Assembly: GCF_021155765.1 (NCBI RefSeq)
Contig: NC_060108.1
Coordinates: 6,042,425 to 6,106,424, forward strand
From: Diprion similis
Taxonomy: Eukaryota > Arthropoda > Insecta > Hymenoptera > Diprionidae
Length of the DNA: 64,000 nucleotides
Reading direction: 5' to 3'
The position numbers were made by a program, and so were the translations under genes. The notes beneath the pieces were generated by a model. That model was not told the origin of the DNA and ran no database searches. It worked only from the letters and a program-made list of their open reading frames with translations. Below, piece after piece: positions 34,065-46,147 of the stretch; within the stretch, counting starts at the first letter, position 1; each line of letters opens with the position of its first letter.

Positions 34065-34186
34065 AAACACCGGGACTGATGAAATTTAAACACCGGGACT
34101 GATGAAATTTAAACACCGGGACTGATGAAATTTAAACACCGGGACTGATGAAATTGAAACACCGGGACTGATGAAATTGAAACACC
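34065..34186. repeat. Minisatellite, 23-bp unit, five copies plus a partial
   Basis: Unit AAACACCGGGACTGATGAAATTT begins exactly every 23 bp at 34065, 34088, 34111, 34134 and 34157, with a partial copy at 34180-34186. The last two copies carry TTGA for TTTA at the junction. Confidence 0.95.
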
Positions 34187-37100
34187 TCACACAGAAAAGA
34201 TTGTTCACGTCTCTCCAAGTAGCGAGGATTGTCATAACACGAAAGAACGCCATCGTCGTCACATAAAAATCCAACCCAGAGCTACCATAGGGAGTGAAAT
34301 AGAAAAGAAATCACCGCTTTATGTAAAACCTTGAATGCTCAATAGTCCAGTCAAATGAACTGTTTGAGGGAAGTCCCTACTCAAAATAAAAACTTTGGCA
34401 CTTTTCTCATAATTGAAAATTCCCCAAGATCATGTGAAAGTCTAGTCAAAAACTAAGGAAATGCCCTCATAAGCTCAAGGATTATTCGAGAAATACAGAA
34501 GTTACGCACCATTCAGTGGTAAAAACATATCAAACTTCAAAATGCTCCTTGCGCGTCAGCAAAAATCCTTCGATCCTCACTTTCGCAAAGAGTGTTCAGG
34601 GCACCCAGGCAAAGAAATTTAGGGATCGGATCTCAAATTGATCCACCCATCCCTACATAATAACAAGAAACATGCTTTTTCCACAAAACTTTAGCATGTT
34701 TCATGTTATGCGGGACTAGAAAACTATGTTCCTTATACAGTATAATGATATCGATCCCTCATTTTGTGTATAACATATGTGTGAATCTTCACTGCGAAGG
34801 ACAAATTGATCGGAGCAGAACTCATGCGCAAAGAGCAATTTGAGTAACTAAAAACAGTTTTGAGTAAATCGCTGTTAGTGAAATCCCAACACAAGCAATT
34901 ATATTCGCCTTACTAAATAGTCTCAGATGATTCAGTAACGCGTGTAATCGAATATTTTGATTGAATCACCTGACATTTTGAATTTGCTCGTCTCCTGCAT
35001 CTTGTAGCACCGTTAAGCATCGCATCATGTCTCTGCCCTTCGCAGCATCACACATGACCTCGTGAAGTTGATCTTCGCCTCTTATGTCCAGATTTACCGT
35101 CACATGGAATAAAATTGCTTGAAAATAAGTACTCAAATATTGTTATATATTAACATGAATACCAAATTTGAATTTTTTTACGAGATAGCTACAAGTACGC
35201 ACAATAGCCAAACGGCTGCTAATTTTTTAGTTGAATAATGACTATATGTCGCCTGCCTAGAACTTTCCAGCTCCGTAAGTCTGCCCTTCCTCCGTTTTCT
35301 GCGCGGCTTGAAGTGCAGCCTTCGTCAGGTTGTCGGAATATAGGTTTGTGAAGCAATGAACAAAGTTCAAATTTGATGATTGTAAAGTTTACACTTGCTG
35401 CCAGATGTAACAAAGATGACAGTTCGTAGCAAACTAACCATAGAAACCGAAAACAGGCGGAAGAGCGGGAGAGCGCGAAACAATTCCTAGCAGCGCTCCA
35501 AGAGGCTAAAATAATAACGATAAACGCCTTTTCGGGTTATAATAGTGTCGGCATGTCGCTCTGTCGATATCCATACACGCTCATACTCGAAACAAGCGCG
35601 ACATCCGCGTACGAAACTGTGACAAGTTTTGTAATGTATATTTTCTGAAAAGCAAGTTGCGTATTATATATTTCGTAAAACTCACTTCGGTTGATATTCT
35701 CAACTCTTTGAGGTAATTTTTAAATCCTCTGATGTATGGAAATGATAGTAAAATTTTTGAATTCAACCTTTATTCACAAAATAATTCGGCAAACCGGCTA
35801 AAAAAAATCGAATCATCAAAAATGGTTGTCTGACAGGTGGGGGCAGTCTCCTAGAATATTTTTTCGCAAAAAACGAAAAATAGATTTATGGTGAAAATTT
35901 GGGTAGGGTTTTCCCTTAAGTGTCCAAAATGACGATTTTCGCCTACCCGAAACGTAGCTATGGATTCCGGCAGAAACAGGTGTCCTCATTATCCCCTAAG
36001 GTTTGCGCCAGATTCTGTCCATGCGTTTAGCAACAATTAACGGTTGAAAGCCGGAAATCGGTGTTTTTATTTTTGATTTCCGCTTATATAATGAGAACTA
36101 TTGGTCGGACCGGAAGAAAGGAGAATTGAAAGTTGTAAGCAATTTTCAAAATCTATCGATTGGCGTGGGCCCTGTGTCGATATTCCAATTTGTTGCTCAA
36201 CTATTGCGCTTGAAAATTAAAAAAAGCGTTATTTGCGTTATTTGCATTATTTCATAAGAAATGTTAAAATGTGTTCGGGGAGTTGCGATTGTGGTTTTAG
36301 GAGACTCTTAACCAGTAGAAACTACAGTTTGAATTCGGTTACAAAACAGGTGATTTATAAATTATAAAAACGTAGAAATTATAAATGTATACCAATTCTA
36401 AAAATGTGTTGAAATCTCAGATATTGATCAAGAAATTTCGGGAGAGCATAATATTTTTATTGATGAATTAAATGTTCTGGTACAAAGCTGCGATTAGAAT
36501 GATTTTGGTTAATGTGAGCATGACACTGAAAATTATGAAGATGGAAGCGATGCGAGCGAAATTGAATATTCTACCGCAAATAAGCGACCAAGATTGTAAT
36601 AAAAATATACAAATGCTTTGAATGTATGTAAAGTAGGAACATGTAGATATTGCAAAATGTAAAGTTTATTTTTTGATTAGAATAAAATTCAATCCTTCTA
36701 CGAATCAATCCCACTTCGAGTCAACATATGTTACACCTATGGCACAACGTAATGAACCTCCCAAAATCTATTTATTTGCTAAATTTGCAGCGTAAAAATT
36801 GATTTACTTGTGATTTGAGGGATTCCCGATAACAATCCGAGAGTGCCATAGTGATATTTGATGTTGCAACGATCGATAACTGCATGCCCGATATTTAATC
36901 CGTATCGATACTTTGCTCACCAATGCGTATCGATAATACATTCAGAATGTATGGCTATCACTACACACGATGCGCTAGAACAATGTTAAGACACATCATC
37001 AAAATCCTCCAATAGTTGCCGAGATACAGACAGCAAGGTGCGTTGGAATCTTTGAACTTACTTTTCGTACGATCGAATCAACGGCCGCGTTCTCCTGAAC

Positions 37101-37584
37101 AATTTGCTTGGCTCAAGTATTATATAGATCTTGTTACTGTTCCGAACCCGGAGCTCGCCGGCAAACTGCCCAAATCACACTCTAGGTGATTGCGTTATCG
37201 CGACGTGCAGTCTTAGTCGCAACCGACTCGCCTGGACTCTCTCAGTTTCATGTGGTGTTGTATAAGCCCGGCTGGCAGCGCCGATGTCGCGAGAGGCAAG
37301 CGAACCTAGCGGGCGCCTCCGGTACTTGGCTCACCAGGTTCGGGGAAAGACGACGAGGTGGTAGAGGTGGTCAGCCAACTCTATTGCTATTTCCACTCCC
37401 AAGTTTTTCCACCTACGAGAATGTCACCGATAATAATAACCATTGTTTTGCTGCTCAGAACCGAATTATGAGTCTTATCAAAAACTATACACTTCCTGTG
37501 ATGGTTTCATAAAAAAACATGGTCAGGACGTTACATCAATTTCAACTCAAAACACCCGATCTAATATAAAAAAAGTGTAGCGAT
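34187..37584. other. Long stretch with no recognisable gene or element
   Basis: Unique, AT-rich. A loose inverted repeat occurs at about 34670-34720 (AAACATGC with GCATGTTT). A short acidic frame near 36425-36600 has stops and could not be assigned. The open frame 37186-37512 has no recognised domain. Confidence 0.5.
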
Positions 37585-38268
37585 AGGTTTATATGATCGG
37601 TGCCTCAATTTTTCTCATCCTAAATTCCGAAAAAACAATCTGAAACTAGTTGACAACACATTAATAAATAATGGATATCCGGAAAAGCTCTTGAATCGAA
37701 TCAAAACTGAGAGAATACACTTGCTTTACAATTCAATCGTTTGGAGCGGTGATACTGTCAAAGAAAAAATTGATGGCTCAATTCCGTATGTACAGCAACT
37801 ATACCTTTTATCAAAAAAATACTACATGATGTAGGTATCAACATCACATACAAGATCACAAATAGCGCACAATTTTTATTCACTTCTTTAAAATCGAAAA
37901 TTTCAACACCTAATGTAATTAATAGTATTTACAAAATTGAATGTCTTGATTGTGAAAAAATCTACGTAGGGCAAACCTCACAGCATCTAAAAAATAGGAT
38001 CAGTGGTCATAAGTCAAAAATCAAATGTCATGATCCGGACAGCTGTGCATTAGCGGCACACTCATTAGACCTAGGACACAACTTTGATTTTGATCATGCT
38101 TCTGTAATCTCCACGGAGAACAATTGCTACAAAAGAAATATCAAAGAAATGATTAATATTAGCAGAAATAACAACATCACCTGCAATAGAAAAACAGACA
38201 TTCAACATCTTAGTCATATGTATCAAGACATCATTCAGTTTAAAGTTTCCCGCCCTATGCAGATTTAA
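37585..38268 (+). pseudogene. Penelope-like element 2, decayed C-terminal RT region plus GIY-YIG
   Basis: Broken by at least one frame change. First part: YDRCLNFSHPKF, INNGYPEKLLNRIK, VWSGDTVKEKID, similar to the segment after the RT palm. Second part: SIYKIECLDCEKIYVGQTSQ, then HLKNRISGHKSKIK, the GIY-YIG motif with preceding CxxC, ending at TAA 38266-38268. It differs strongly from the copy at 29021, so it is a separate lineage. Confidence 0.8.
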
Positions 38269-38481
38269 TCTCAGCTGTCATATCTATTTAATCAATACCA
38301 CCATTGATTTACTGGATCGAGTCACTTGCTCCATGGCGGTGCTGAGATCAACATCTAAGCATGAAGGTTGTCAAAATTTTGTAAGTTAAATCTGTAATTA
38401 TCTTTGTAATCCCTACTTTTATATTAACTTAGCTTCTATTTGTGATTTAAATTCATTTTTTGGTAAATAATTCTTGCTAAA

Positions 38482-39238
38482 TATTAGTCTCGCTTCGATG
38501 ATGGGTGTTTCCCACCTGAAAATATTAAAATATATTATTATCAAACAAGAGCTCCTAATTGTTTTGGATACTACTAATTTCCAATAAATTGCGACAGAAA
38601 AACGAATTGCTACTGTTTGTACTCCTAAGCTTTGTGTTTTGAGATACACCATTTCTTTTATTCCTTGTTACTGATTTTATTCTAATATTTCATGTTCATC
38701 GGCACTGATTACTGGCTTCCGGAGCACTGCACTGTAACAAATCTACTTCGAAGCTACCTTCCACTGGGTTTCAACAATCCATTCATTGGTCATTTTATGT
38801 AAATAAAGAATCTGTTTAAAATGAACAATATTTTTACTTACCTGCCTCAGTTTGTCCAGACTCTCACTCGTTGATGACGTTCCACATTTAATTTCAGATT
38901 TCTTCTTACAATAAATAACTGATCCAATTTCTGTAGCTTTTGATATTTGTTTCTCCATTGACGCCTTTATTGTGTCGATTAAATATCTTCTAATATCAAC
39001 CACGGTATTGCTGAATGACACTTTTCTTAGAAAATTCACGATAAGTAGGAATAAATATCAACACAACCTCACAACGCTACTTTACGCGCGAGATATTCAC
39101 AGCCTTGTCACATTTCGTGTACGTTGGTCCCCTTGGTTAGCTGACGAAAATTACGCCGCGGGGCAATTTCGCTGACCAATGAGTGTGAATTATTTGGCAC
39201 ATGCGCAGTTCTTGTATAGTATCAAGAGATTCTCCCGA
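38482..39238 (+). mobile_element. CCGGGACC-family fragment, copy D (left-truncated)
   Basis: Matches 18050-18808 of copy B from TAGTCTCGCTTCGATGATG onward to a mutated terminal repeat (ATTCTCCCGA followed by TATATA). Divergence is higher than between A and B, so it is older. Confidence 0.75.
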
Positions 39239-39712
39239 TATATATATATATTAGACCGGTTCAAAAAAAAAACAATTTTTTTTTTTCGGTCCGCCTTCCT
39301 CATTAAACTGTTGTTTATGATGAAAAACAAATCCCCTGCAAATTTCAGCTTGATCGGAGAAGATTTAGAGGTCCCGCTATCAATTTTTCGTTTTCACATT
39401 AAAATAACACTAAAAAAATGCTTACGTCAACTCACGGTCAATTTCGCGTGAAAATATAGACGTGAATAAAAAATATCAAGTGAACTTTTTTGTAGGTGAT
39501 AATATTTGGTACAAAAAAGGTCTCTAGATCATTTTATTCAAGTTTGCATATTTTAGAATTATTGTTACTTCAAACTGGAAAAATGGAAAAATAAAAATAA
39601 TCCTATCAAATTAAGAGAAATAATTTTTTTTTAATTATTTTTCCAGTCTGGATAACTCATGGATGATAAAAAACTTTCATTTCTCTCAATATTTCTTCAA
39701 TATATATATATA
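39239..39712. other. AT-rich non-coding spacer with MITE-like end
   Basis: Begins with (TA)n then TTAGACCGGTTCAAAAAA, a sequence style similar to the end of the next element, but no partner end was found. No gene seen. Confidence 0.4.
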
Positions 39713-41494
39713 TTAGGGCGATTTTTTTTGAACGACTATTTTTTTTTTTTAGTTCCCATCGAAAATTTTGTTCTATATGTCCAACAAAAAATTCCCTAAA
39801 AGTTATAGCCCTTAATATTAATATTAAGTACTCGCCCAGGGCGTGAAAAGATTTCCCATATAAATACACGTGAATCGAAGCGTTTTTTTTTTCAAATCTC
39901 TACAACTCAGTGGAATTTTATGATATCACATTGGTCTTGGTCGCAATTTACGCAGAATTGAACGATCTTCGAAAGTGTCGAAAACGTCTCGAGTCCAACT
40001 TACACTGGTGAGATGGTACAGGTCACTATAGTTGATTTTTAGCCAAAATTCTCCATTTTTCGCTGTTATCTCCGAAATGATCAACTGTACCAAAAAAATT
40101 TACAAAATAACTTTATTGGAAATTTGATTTCCTACAAGAAAGGTCCTACAGACCAAAATGCTCAGATTGATATTTCTCGAGATATCGAAATTCAACTTAC
40201 TTGACGTATAAAATGTTGATGTTCTATTGAATTAAACGTTTTAATCTAATATAACCAATAAACATTATGGTTTATTGGATCAAACGTTTTGAATTACTGA
40301 TATTCCAATGAAATAGATCGAATGGATCGAATCGAATTGAAAAAAATCAAATTCCAATGCAATATCAATAATTTCAAACGTTTGATTCGATAAACCATAA
40401 AAATTTTATACGACAAGAAGTTAAAGTTCGATATCTCAAGAAATATCAATCTGAGCATTTTGGTCTATAGGAATTTTCTTGTAGGAAATCAAATTTCCAA
40501 CAAAGTTATTCTGTAAATTTTTTTGGTACAGTTGATCATTTCGGAGATAACAGCAAAAAATGGAGAATTTTGGGTAAAAATCAACTTTAGTGACCTGTAC
40601 CATCTCACCAGTGTAAGTTGGACTTACGACGCTTCAGACACTTTTGAAGATCGTCCAATCCTGCGTAAATTGCGACCAAGATCAATGTGATATCATAAAA
40701 TTCCACTGAGTTGTAGAGATTTGAAAAAAAACGCTTCGATTCACGTGTATTTATATGGGAAATCTTTTCACGCCCTGGGCGAGTACCTAATATTAATATT
40801 AAGACCCCGCTGACCTGGCATGTCATATATATATTTCGTGACGTCAGAAGCGGGGAAATTGGGCGAAAACGCCTATACGAATCCTGCGATAACGAGAGTA
40901 TGAATCTTACTCGGAAATATTTTAAATCGTAGCTTGAATAATAGTGTACGTGTGAATCTCAGTCACTGCTCAGGCAAATCGCTGATAATGTTTATAATAA
41001 AGAATGATGAAGTGAATAAAATCACGCGACAACAAACATGGCCGATCGGAGCTACCGCATGTTGAATATTCACTGATTGCACTGTTCCACAATTTCTTTC
41101 ACCCTCGCCAGGGAGATTCACACGTACAAAAGCACACACGTTATCCGGGAAAACTTGTACTATCAGTTATTTTTTTGTAAACATGGCTCGATTCGTATAG
41201 GCGTTTTTCATGTGACAGCAGCCCGTTTATGGTCCACAAGAAGTATGTTCCGATCTGTAACTGACATCATTGGTTGGATCTAACAGAACAAGCCAATGAA
41301 ATCAGCGGCCTTAGTTCACCGTTCAACGTTCAGAGGCGCTGCACGTATTTATGACGTCACGATTTGATGTTTTCAAGTCACTTCAGCGGCACCTTAAGGG
41401 CTATAACTTTTAGGGAATTATTTGTTCGACATATAGAACAAAATTTTCGATGGGGACTAAAAAAAAAATAGTCGTTTAAAAAAAATCACCCTAA
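39713..41494. mobile_element. Foldback element with long inverted arms, interrupted by a TTAA MITE
   Basis: Ends TTAGGGCGATTTTTTTT and, inverted, AAAAAATCACCCTAA, set in (TA)n. The left arm 39713-40196 is repeated inverted as 40420-40802 plus 41398-41494, with markers such as GATGGTACAGGTCACTAT and CACGTGAATCGAAGCG. Loop about 40197-40419. No coding capacity. The arms are moderately diverged. Confidence 0.85.
40803..41393. mobile_element. TTAA-flanked MITE (piggyBac-type duplication) inside the foldback element
   Basis: 591 bp flanked by TTAA on both sides (40799-40802, 41394-41397). The right arm of the foldback element becomes continuous when it and one TTAA are removed. Ends GACCCCGCTGA and, inverted, GGTGCCGCTGA. 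An internal perfect 18-bp inverted repeat AAAACGCCTATACGAATC lies at 40866-40883 and 41190-41207. TTAA duplication is the mark of piggyBac transposition; no gene inside. Confidence 0.8.
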
Positions 41495-41904
41495 TATGTA
41501 TATATATATTTTTTTTTTCAATGATTGTAGCAGTTTTTCGAAGGCAGTTGGGTTTAGTATCGAATTATAGAGGTCATTGGATTAGGGAGGTTAGAATTTG
41601 ATTAGATTTACCTTAGTGAAGAAATATTAATGTAGGCGATTCGCCAATGCGTAAAGTGAATTTTCTGTTGTAGTTCATGATTAGCTTGACTAGCGTCTCT
41701 GACATTTCTTGTTTACGTACACAAACCGACTCCGCTGATGCGCTGGGCGAGATACATGATGCATGAATACACCGTCACTTGGCTGTTGTTTAGCGCGGTG
41801 GCACCGGCTTCGGTTTGTATACGTAAACGAAGTATCGATATAAAGTCTTTCTTCGCCGACTCCTACCATTTCTGAACTGAAACGTTTTACTCATTTCATG
41901 TTGG
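41495..41904. other. Unique non-coding spacer
   Basis: No gene or repeat seen between the foldback element and the next MITE. Confidence 0.5.
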
Positions 41905-42494
41905 GGAAGGCCTCTTGGACTGCCGGCAAAATAACCGATTTGAGGAATTTCGGTTACATGGATAACTAATTAATAAAGGTCCAGATTGTTGGTATTTTAA
42001 TAAGTATATATTACGCTTGTTTTGTATAAATTTTCATTGAAAAATGTTGAAAATTAACAAACATATGGATCTTAACTTGAATCTATTAAAAAAATTACCT
42101 TTTTATTATGATATTGATATCGCGGTAAAGGGTTGTCTGAAAATAAGAAAAAATTTTATCTATATTTACACGAACGTAGATATCGTTTCACTTGGCCATT
42201 CTTCCAATGAATATTTACAAAATGGCGACGGCTTGAATGAGAAAAAAAAGTGACTTGAAAAAAAAAATAATCCGTCGCATTGTCGTAAATGATCATGAAA
42301 GAGAAAAAAAAATGACCTTGTGCAACGATAGCTACATTCTTATAGATATTGATCTTTTTCAATACAAATTCACATAAAACACGTTAAACTAGACTCAATA
42401 AAATGCAAACATTCTGATCCTTTTATTATTAGTTATCCATGTAAAAAAACTTCTTGAAAATCGGTTATTTTTTCGGCTGTCACAGTGGCCTTCC
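41905..42494. mobile_element. MITE with about 75-bp imperfect terminal inverted repeats
   Basis: Left end GGAAGGCC (41905) and right end GGCCTTCC (to 42494). Both arms share AAATAACCGATT and TTACATGGATAACTAAT in inverted order. About 590 bp, non-coding, AT-rich centre with A-runs. The target duplication is unclear. Confidence 0.65.
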
Positions 42495-43354
42495 ATCGTA
42501 AGGGGGTGTCCTCGTCGATTTCCACGTTGTCCAATATATCTCTAACATTGAAGTCCACGGGTCTTGGACGTGAAAAAGGGCTTGACAGCCCCCTTATTTT
42601 CTGACGCAATTCTAAACAAAAGCACTCTGACCCATATTTATTTGACGCAGTAATAAAGAAATGTCATAAATTCTACGAATTTACTATCGTGATTTCGTAA
42701 AATCCATTCAATTTTTTTGTGTTTCCTTAAATAAAAATATATTTGAGTGTTTTTGTTCAGAATCACGAATAGAATAGGGCTGTCATACCCTTTTTTGCAT
42801 TTGACATACATGGACTTGGATGCTCAGAGATATATACGTCAACGCCGAAATCGACCCTTCAATGAATACATATCGACGGGCTTCATAAAAACAGACGTAT
42901 TTATTTTGTTGAGTACCTAGAGCGGACGTATCGTGAAAGATGCTATAGTAAGTGTAAACTAATCTCCGTACACATCTGGTAGAGTTGGGTGAGATACGTC
43001 CGTTTTATAAGGCATTCGATGAAATAGGCTGTTGAAAATTTTGTAGCCAAAAATGTACGTTCTAGATAGCCCATCGAAATACGTCTGTTCCACAGGACCC
43101 GTCAATAGTGAAAGGAAAATTCAAGAAGACCGATATTAGAGGCGTGAAGCTGCCCCTTCTCGGTTCAACTGATGCACCGCTTCAATACCGCAGTTTCAAA
43201 GATATTGACGGAATTCCAGAAAAGTGTACCTTGGTCTGTGGAGACTGGCAATAACATGCATTTAATCAATGATATTCGTATATTATTAAAAAAAAAACAG
43301 TTGTATGGTTACAGAACACAACTTAAATATTATGTAGCATTCAATCCAATATAC
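42495..43354. other. Unique non-coding stretch
   Basis: No recognisable gene, RNA or repeat. Confidence 0.5.
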
Positions 43355-44326
43355 TGTAACGTTCGCCCTGTAGGCACTGCAAGTGCCGACAGTGCGCCGG
43401 TGAGTTGTCTTTGTCCTGTTGTCAGTCAAACCTCTTTACATTAATGTTTTAAGAAAAAGGACATCCAATCCTCAGTCGGTGCAAGGTTATGATTTAGTAC
43501 TTCAAGTTGTCTACTCTCAGCTCAGGTTTTACCCGTCGCTATTGTTGAGCGCGGATTTTATTGATCGATAGTTAGTGTGTTATTCCTAGCTTAGGCGCGG
43601 GTTTTATCCGTTGCCGTCGAGCGTGGGTTTTATCCGTTGCTCGTCCCTCTCTATTGGTTTGTTAGTATGCCGTCGAATGACTTCAAGATATTTTTTCTTC
43701 AATAGAATAGAAGAAAAAAACAACTATCAATTAATTCTAAGTGTACAGCTGTCTGCCCACTTGTAGCCTTATAATTACTCTGCACCATGCATGAATTTCT
43801 ACAACTTAATGAATCAATATACTATTTGTTCAAAAAATCAACAATTAAAAATGAAATAATATTAAAAGAAAATGAAAGAGAAAAGAAAAAGAAACTAAAT
43901 TGAATTGAGAACATAAACCTCAATTGAATAGAATAATTGAAATCGATAATTCGATATAAATGCTGTGGATTTATGTAGACTTTTATCTAATAACTTGTGC
44001 TCGATTTTCTATAATATCAGCCGGCTCTGATGCTGGTCTGTTATTGAAGGATTTTCAATAATGTAGTGAGACAGCCGGCTCGGTTGCCTCAGGTCTGCTC
44101 CTCGATCCGTGGTTTGCCGGTCAGATATTTGGTGGCCCGTGTTGCCGTTGCTGCGAGCCCCGGTCGTCGCGTCGTCCATCTGTCGGCGTCCGGTCAGTAC
44201 TGTCGACGGTCTTTGTTGTCTCGTAATCTGTCTCTGTCGTTGAAGGTGGTCAGTCCGTGGCTTCTACTCAGGGGTTCTTACCCGGTGACCAACGTTGTGA
44301 CGCGACCAGTCACCGGTCACGTTACA
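43355..44326 (+). mobile_element. Solo-LTR-like element LTR-2, uninterrupted
   Basis: 972 bp from TGTAACGTTCGCCC to CACGTTACA. Flanks ATAC and ATAT fit a 4-bp duplication with one change. Colinear with the broken copy LTR-1; it serves as the empty-site reference for the P and Harbinger insertions there. The 5' half has repeated GCGCGGGTTTTATCCGTTGC, the 3' half GC-rich sequence. No adjacent PBS, PPT or polymerase. Confidence 0.8.
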
Positions 44327-44348
44327 ATATATATTTTTTCCAGGAAAT

Positions 44349-46128
44349 ATGTCTTCTCTTGTCTAATTCGACGACGAACAGTATGAGGTCATCTCTTCGA
44401 AACGTGTCAAAGTCATACAAGACATAGACTGCATAGTCAAGTACAGAAATGGGGCAAAATCCCATGCATCTCTTCTGGATACAGCAGGTATTATATTTTT
44501 TACAACAGTTACATAATGAAATTATAACAAACAGCAGAAAACAATCACTCTTTCAACCATTTTATTGTTTTAATCACGTAATACTCTTTTTGTAGTGCAA
44601 GGTGAATTTTCTTTTTGGACCTTGTTTATGATAACAAAGTGATAATGAGAGTCCAAATTGCCGGATAATATTTTTTGATTATTTACTGAACGATTGCAAA
44701 AATTGCTTTCGTACAAATCGCTCAATTTTTCACATAATTCTTATTAAATTTTCGACGACAATCATCATGACAGGTTTAGTAATGTCAAAAGTTGAATTCT
44801 TGAAAATTTCAAGAAACATGAAATAACCTGTTTTTAACCCCTGGTGAATGAAATAAAAGATGAGGTTCTCCGGATATTGAAATTTTCCATACCTTCTGTG
44901 CACTTTGAGTTATAACATTTACAAGAGTGAATCGACAATTTTCTAACTCTTACTCTTGTTTCTTAAGTTATTGCATTCAAAAAATGACTCATCAGGTTTT
45001 CAGCAGGCAATTTTAGATTCAGTTACTTCTGAACACATTTCAACAAAAACAAATTGAACTGTCAAGTTTTTGGAGCAGTGAACCAGTTTATCGTACACAC
45101 ATGTTTAGGTTCTTGATAATTTCAGTCAATACTTGTAAATTTTGGTCTTATTGCAGGGACTAAAGAGCAGTTAACCCAATTTCTGTTAAATATTCAACGG
45201 AATGATGATAAACAACAATCGATATCACCAAAAAATATTGAGCAGGGAAATGACCACCATCAACATCCGATATTACTGGAAAACATGCAGCAAAATAACA
45301 AGAATCGAGAAACATACTCACTGGACACTATTCAGCAAAATGATAATCACGAGGCCACGTCACGAGAAGATATTCAGTATAATAACAACAATCGAGAATC
45401 AACATCACAGGAAAGTATTCAGTACAATAAAACTAAAAAATCAACATCCTCATTGTCACCCATTGTTGATTTGAATATTGTAAATTCAACATTTATATCT
45501 GACGAGCAGCCATTCTCGAACAATTCATCAACACCTGAAAATGCTATGCAGTCCAAATCAAATTGCTTTTTGAAGGAGATGGCTATGTTGGATATTATGG
45601 ATAACTCATCAATTCATGCCTCCATGTCTAGTGATGCACCAACTGGCATTACTCAAATTGAAAATATAATCGGTGATACTTGGATGGGTGTTTGTGGATA
45701 GTCTGGTGAAAGTGAAAACGAACATGTAGCCACGAAGGAACGTTCCGAAGAAAAAAATTCGGGTGAATTATTGAGCTGCAACGATGAAGATTTTATAAAT
45801 GATGGTTCTCATGAAGATTCTGATTACCAACCCGATCATTCTACTACTAATAATAAAGACAGGCCTCAAACTTCAACAAACATTTCTGAACTGGAAAAAT
45901 CTTCGTTATTGGATCAAGCACCAGCTGTTGACGGACGTGAGTTGAAAATTCCTTCATCACAAAAGCACAAAAAAATACGTACAAAAAATATTTTTGCTTA
46001 TACTGTCACACATTACAAACAAAATTTGCTCGTCATTTAACATTAAAGCATCAAGATCAAGCAGATGTAAAGAAATTTATCCATCTTCCTCCGCAATGTT
46101 CTGGAACGATTACGCGTGTTGTTTAAAG
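44349..46128 (+). pseudogene. Decaying gene with C2H2-like zinc finger, not assigned
   Basis: Exon 1 44349-44487 (ATG, but TAA at codon 6), intron, exon 2 from 45157 after TTATTGCAG. The protein opens with a small domain (KRVKVIQDIDCIVKYRNGAK, then DTAGTKEQLTQFL), followed by a Ser/Asn/Gln-rich, acidic linker. The linker has TAG at 45699-45701, and a frameshift near 45980 leads to a finger FCLYCHTLQTKFARHLTLKH followed by QADVKKFIHLPP. Similar N-terminal layouts occur in animal proteins linked to mobile elements with tyrosine recombinases, but no recombinase domain is seen here, so I leave it unassigned. Homology seems to end at about 46100, where the Gypsy sequence begins. Confidence 0.5.
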
Positions 46129-46147
46129 CGGTTGTTCAGCGTTCATC

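Noticed and set aside
36420-36600. Acidic frame resembling a piggyBac transposase N terminus
   Set aside because: Several stops, no DDE motifs nearby and no TTAA boundaries.
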